From contig NZ_LDTF01000015.1 in assembly GCF_001477495.1 (NCBI RefSeq), positions 1 through 64,000 on the forward strand: DNA of 64,000 nt, given 5' to 3'. The translations under genes and the position numbers were made by a program. The notes under the pieces were generated by a model. That model saw only the letters and a list, made by a program, of their open reading frames with translations. It did not search any database and was not told the DNA's origin. Position 1 is the stretch's first letter. Each line of letters begins with the position of its first letter. Origin of the DNA: Sphingomonas yabuuchiae (GTDB taxonomy: Bacteria; Pseudomonadota; Alphaproteobacteria; Sphingomonadales; Sphingomonadaceae). Positions 62,126 through 64,000 of the stretch are shown one piece after another.

Positions 62126-63805
62126 TTGGCGGGACAACGATTGGGTTTTCGGGATGCGGTGGGCTGGCTGTCGCAGATCATAGGCCCTGATTCGGCCTAT
62201 GTCCGCCTCGGCATCGTCTATACCATCGCGATCAGCCTGTTGGCGTTGGCGACGCCCATCTCGGTCCAGTTGCTGATCAACAGCGTCGCCAATACCGCCA
62301 TGCCTGCCCCGCTCTGGGCGCTGTCGGGCGTGCTGCTGATGCTGTTGCTGATGGTCGCGGGGCTCAGTGCGCTCCGGGTGTGGATCATGGCCGCGTTCGA
62401 GCGTCGCCTTTTCTCCCGCGTGGTCGCCGAGGTCACGGTGCGTGCGGTCCATGCGCAGGATCCTTTCTTCGCCGACGGCAATCGAGGCGACCTGTTCAAC
62501 CGCTATTTCGATCTGGTGGTCGTCCAGAAATCGGTGCCCAGCCTGGTCATCGGCGCCTTCACCATCATGCTTCAGGCGGCGATCGGCCTGACCATCACCA
62601 GCTTCTACCACCCGGTCTTCCTCGCCTTCAACGTGGTGTTGGTCGCCGCACTCCTGCTGGTATGGATGCTGTGGCGGCGCGGCGCGATCAGCGGGGCGGT
62701 GGCGCTCAGCCATGCCAAGCATAATGCCGCGCGCTGGCTGGAAAGCGTCGGCGGGTCGAACGGCTTCTACAAGTCGCTGCGCCATCTCGACTTCGCGATG
62801 AACCGGTCGGAGGCGATGACGGCGAACTATGTCGACACGCATCGTCGCTATTTCCGCTATCAGTTCGCACAGACCATCGCCTTCCTGCTGATCTACGCCT
62901 TTGCCAGCGCCGGATTGCTGCTGCTGGGCGGCATGCTGATCCTGCGCGGACAGCTGTCGCTGGGGCAGCTGGTCGCGGCCGAGCTGATCCTGTCGGGCGT
63001 CTTCTACGGCATCTCGCAATTCGGCTGGTATCTCGACACCTTCTACGATCTGGTCGCCAGTTCCGAAGAGCTGTCGCTGCTGTTCGCCATTCCGCAGGAG
63101 CCGACCGTGCGCGGCGACAACGGCCCGCGTGACGGATCGGTCAAGCTGACCGATGTGGCGTTCAACGACGCACGCTATAATCTGACGCTGGCGGCCGGAG
63201 AGCAGCTCGTCACCGTGACCGAGCCGGGGGCCGAGCGACTGCTGGCGATGCTGCTGAAACGGCATTCGCTACCCGATCGCGGCCTGGTGCGGATCGGCAA
63301 TGCCGATCTGGGCTCATTCGACATGTACCGCCTCCGCTCGGACGTGACGGTGCTCGACCGTTCGACCATCGTCGAGGTGACGATCCGCGAATATCTGCGC
63401 CTCGCCTCGGGCGAACTCGCCGAAAAGGCGATGGAGGCGCTGGCGCTGGTCGGGCTGGAACGTCGTCTGGCGAGCCTGCCACAAGGGCTGGACACGCCGC
63501 TGGGTTCGACCGGCTATCCGCTGAGCGTCGGCGAGACGATGGCGCTGAAGCTCGCCAATGCCCTGCTGGTCGGCCCCAAGCTGCTGCTGCTCGGGCAACT
63601 TTACGACCTGTTGCCGCCCGAACGATTGCGCGCCGCGCTGCGGCTGTTGCGGGCGCATGGCACGACCGTGCTGCTGTGCACCGGCCGCCCCGAGGACATG
63701 GAACTCGACGGCTATCTCTATCTCGGTCTGACCGAGCAGCGTCGCTTCGAGCGGCTTGCCGACCTCCAGAACGCCTATCGCCGGGAGGACGCCGATGTCG
63801 CCTGA
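62126..63805 (+). CDS. ABC exporter-like protein with a catalytically dead nucleotide-binding domain
   Basis: The 559-residue protein has an ABC type-1 exporter membrane domain (six helices, about 20-310), then an NBD-like domain from about 335. Every catalytic motif is altered. The Walker A position reads TEPGAERLL (365-373; invariant Lys replaced by Arg371), and the signature is LSVGE (466-470). Walker B reads LLLLGQLYD (486-494; Asp to Gly490, catalytic Glu to Gln491), and the switch His is lost in LLCTGRPED. It cannot be a working ATPase. There is no N-terminal C39 peptidase. The start is TTG 62126 behind AAGGGG. The gene for an HlyD-like adaptor overlaps its end by 11 nt, so it belongs to a type 1-like export system. 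Confidence 0.88.
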   Translation: MAGQRLGFRDAVGWLSQIIGPDSAYVRLGIVYTIAISLLALATPISVQLLINSVANTAMPAPLWALSGVLLMLLLMVAGLSALRVWIMAAFERRLFSRVVAEVTVRAVHAQDPFFADGNRGDLFNRYFDLVVVQKSVPSLVIGAFTIMLQAAIGLTITSFYHPVFLAFNVVLVAALLLVWMLWRRGAISGAVALSHAKHNAARWLESVGGSNGFYKSLRHLDFAMNRSEAMTANYVDTHRRYFRYQFAQTIAFLLIYAFASAGLLLLGGMLILRGQLSLGQLVAAELILSGVFYGISQFGWYLDTFYDLVASSEELSLLFAIPQEPTVRGDNGPRDGSVKLTDVAFNDARYNLTLAAGEQLVTVTEPGAERLLAMLLKRHSLPDRGLVRIGNADLGSFDMYRLRSDVTVLDRSTIVEVTIREYLRLASGELAEKAMEALALVGLERRLASLPQGLDTPLGSTGYPLSVGETMALKLANALLVGPKLLLLGQLYDLLPPERLRAALRLLRAHGTTVLLCTGRPEDMELDGYLYLGLTEQRRFERLADLQNAYRREDADVA

Positions 63806-64000
63806 TCAGCTCACGCATTTCCGCACCCTTTCGTCGCTGCGCCCGCCTCGGGTCACGGTCGCCATCGCCTGGATCCTGACGGTCGGCATCGCGGCGGTCA
63901 TCTTCATCCTGTTCTTCGTGCCGTGGTTGCAGACCGCGCAGGGGCGTGGCCAGGTCGTCTCGCTCGATCCCACCGACCGCGCGCAGGACGTGACCGCGCT
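63795..64000 (+). CDS. HlyD-family membrane fusion protein, N-terminus only
   Basis: The gene is cut by the right edge. The 68 visible residues have a short cytoplasmic N-terminus (MSPDQLTHFRTLSSLRPP), one membrane helix (about 20-45, VTVAIAWILTVGIAAVIFIL followed by FFVPWLQ) and the start of a periplasmic domain (TAQGRGQVVSLDPTDRAQDV). The helix followed by QGRGQVVSLDP is typical of HlyD/EmrA-like adaptors of type 1 secretion. The ATG overlaps the end of the degenerate ABC gene, so the two are cotranslated. Confidence 0.85.
   Translation, partial: MSPDQLTHFRTLSSLRPPRVTVAIAWILTVGIAAVIFILFFVPWLQTAQGRGQVVSLDPTDRAQDVTA

Overview
The window reads as chromosomal DNA of a high-GC alphaproteobacterium, most likely Sphingomonas or a close sphingomonad. 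This is inferred from gene content: several TonB-dependent receptors (one Oar-like, one with FecI/FecR), HWE and PAS-rich histidine kinases, a DUF6607 gene beside a haem-type receptor, a Tat-lipoprotein glucoamylase-family hydrolase, and an FnrL-type regulator. I saw no tRNA, rRNA, CRISPR array, phage module or origin. The only mobile trace is a short IS5-type transposase remnant near 10.9 kb.

Layout. 1-10.5 kb is a low-oxygen block: the start of a reverse-strand gene that looks like cydD, the bd quinol oxidase genes cydA-cydB-cydX, an FnrL-like [4Fe-4S] regulator, a hemerythrin-like gene, a GAF/Fis regulator, aldehyde and alcohol dehydrogenases, a CoA transferase and a GNAT acetyltransferase. 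Exact TTGAC-N4-GTCAA boxes precede cydA/cydD, the hemerythrin-like gene, adhP and the GNAT gene; a fifth lies 50 kb away before a chemoreceptor gene. 10.5-17.6 kb holds the IS relic, two tandem-DUF333 genes flanking an ECF sigma/FecR/TonB-receptor signalling cassette, and an outer-membrane barrel gene. 17.7-29 kb has a CHASE3 chemoreceptor, a DUF2254 membrane protein, an outer-membrane protein, two small conserved genes, an MHYT-PAS-GGDEF-EAL protein and an orphan TadG/TadE/TadE-like trio. 29-37 kb is a two-component system followed by an RND-MFP-OMF efflux operon, with a 19-bp sequence repeated in inverted orientation before each unit. 37-47 kb has an HWE kinase and a probable beta-glucan utilisation locus (LacI, Oar-like receptor, glucoamylase/GH144-like lipoprotein, divergent GH3 beta-glucosidase). 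47.5-56.7 kb has a Fur-box haem-type receptor with DUF6607, a CPA1 antiporter translationally coupled to an OmpA lipoprotein, and a 1084-residue hybrid kinase. 56.7-64 kb has an HxlR/SDR pair, the FNR-box chemoreceptor gene, a LysR regulator, and an exporter whose ABC subunit has lost every ATPase motif, followed by the start of an HlyD-like gene cut by the window edge.

How the parts fit together. At low oxygen the FnrL protein would switch on the high-affinity bd oxidase and an ethanol/acetaldehyde/acetate-to-acetyl-CoA route. Three of its boxes sit exactly 22 nt before a CATC-type -10 element, the geometry of a class II activator. The receptors, hydrolases and sensors elsewhere fit a carbohydrate- and iron-scavenging, signal-rich free-living bacterium. 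The two items I consider most worth following are the degenerate ABC exporter at the right edge and the repeat-bracketed two-component/RND locus.
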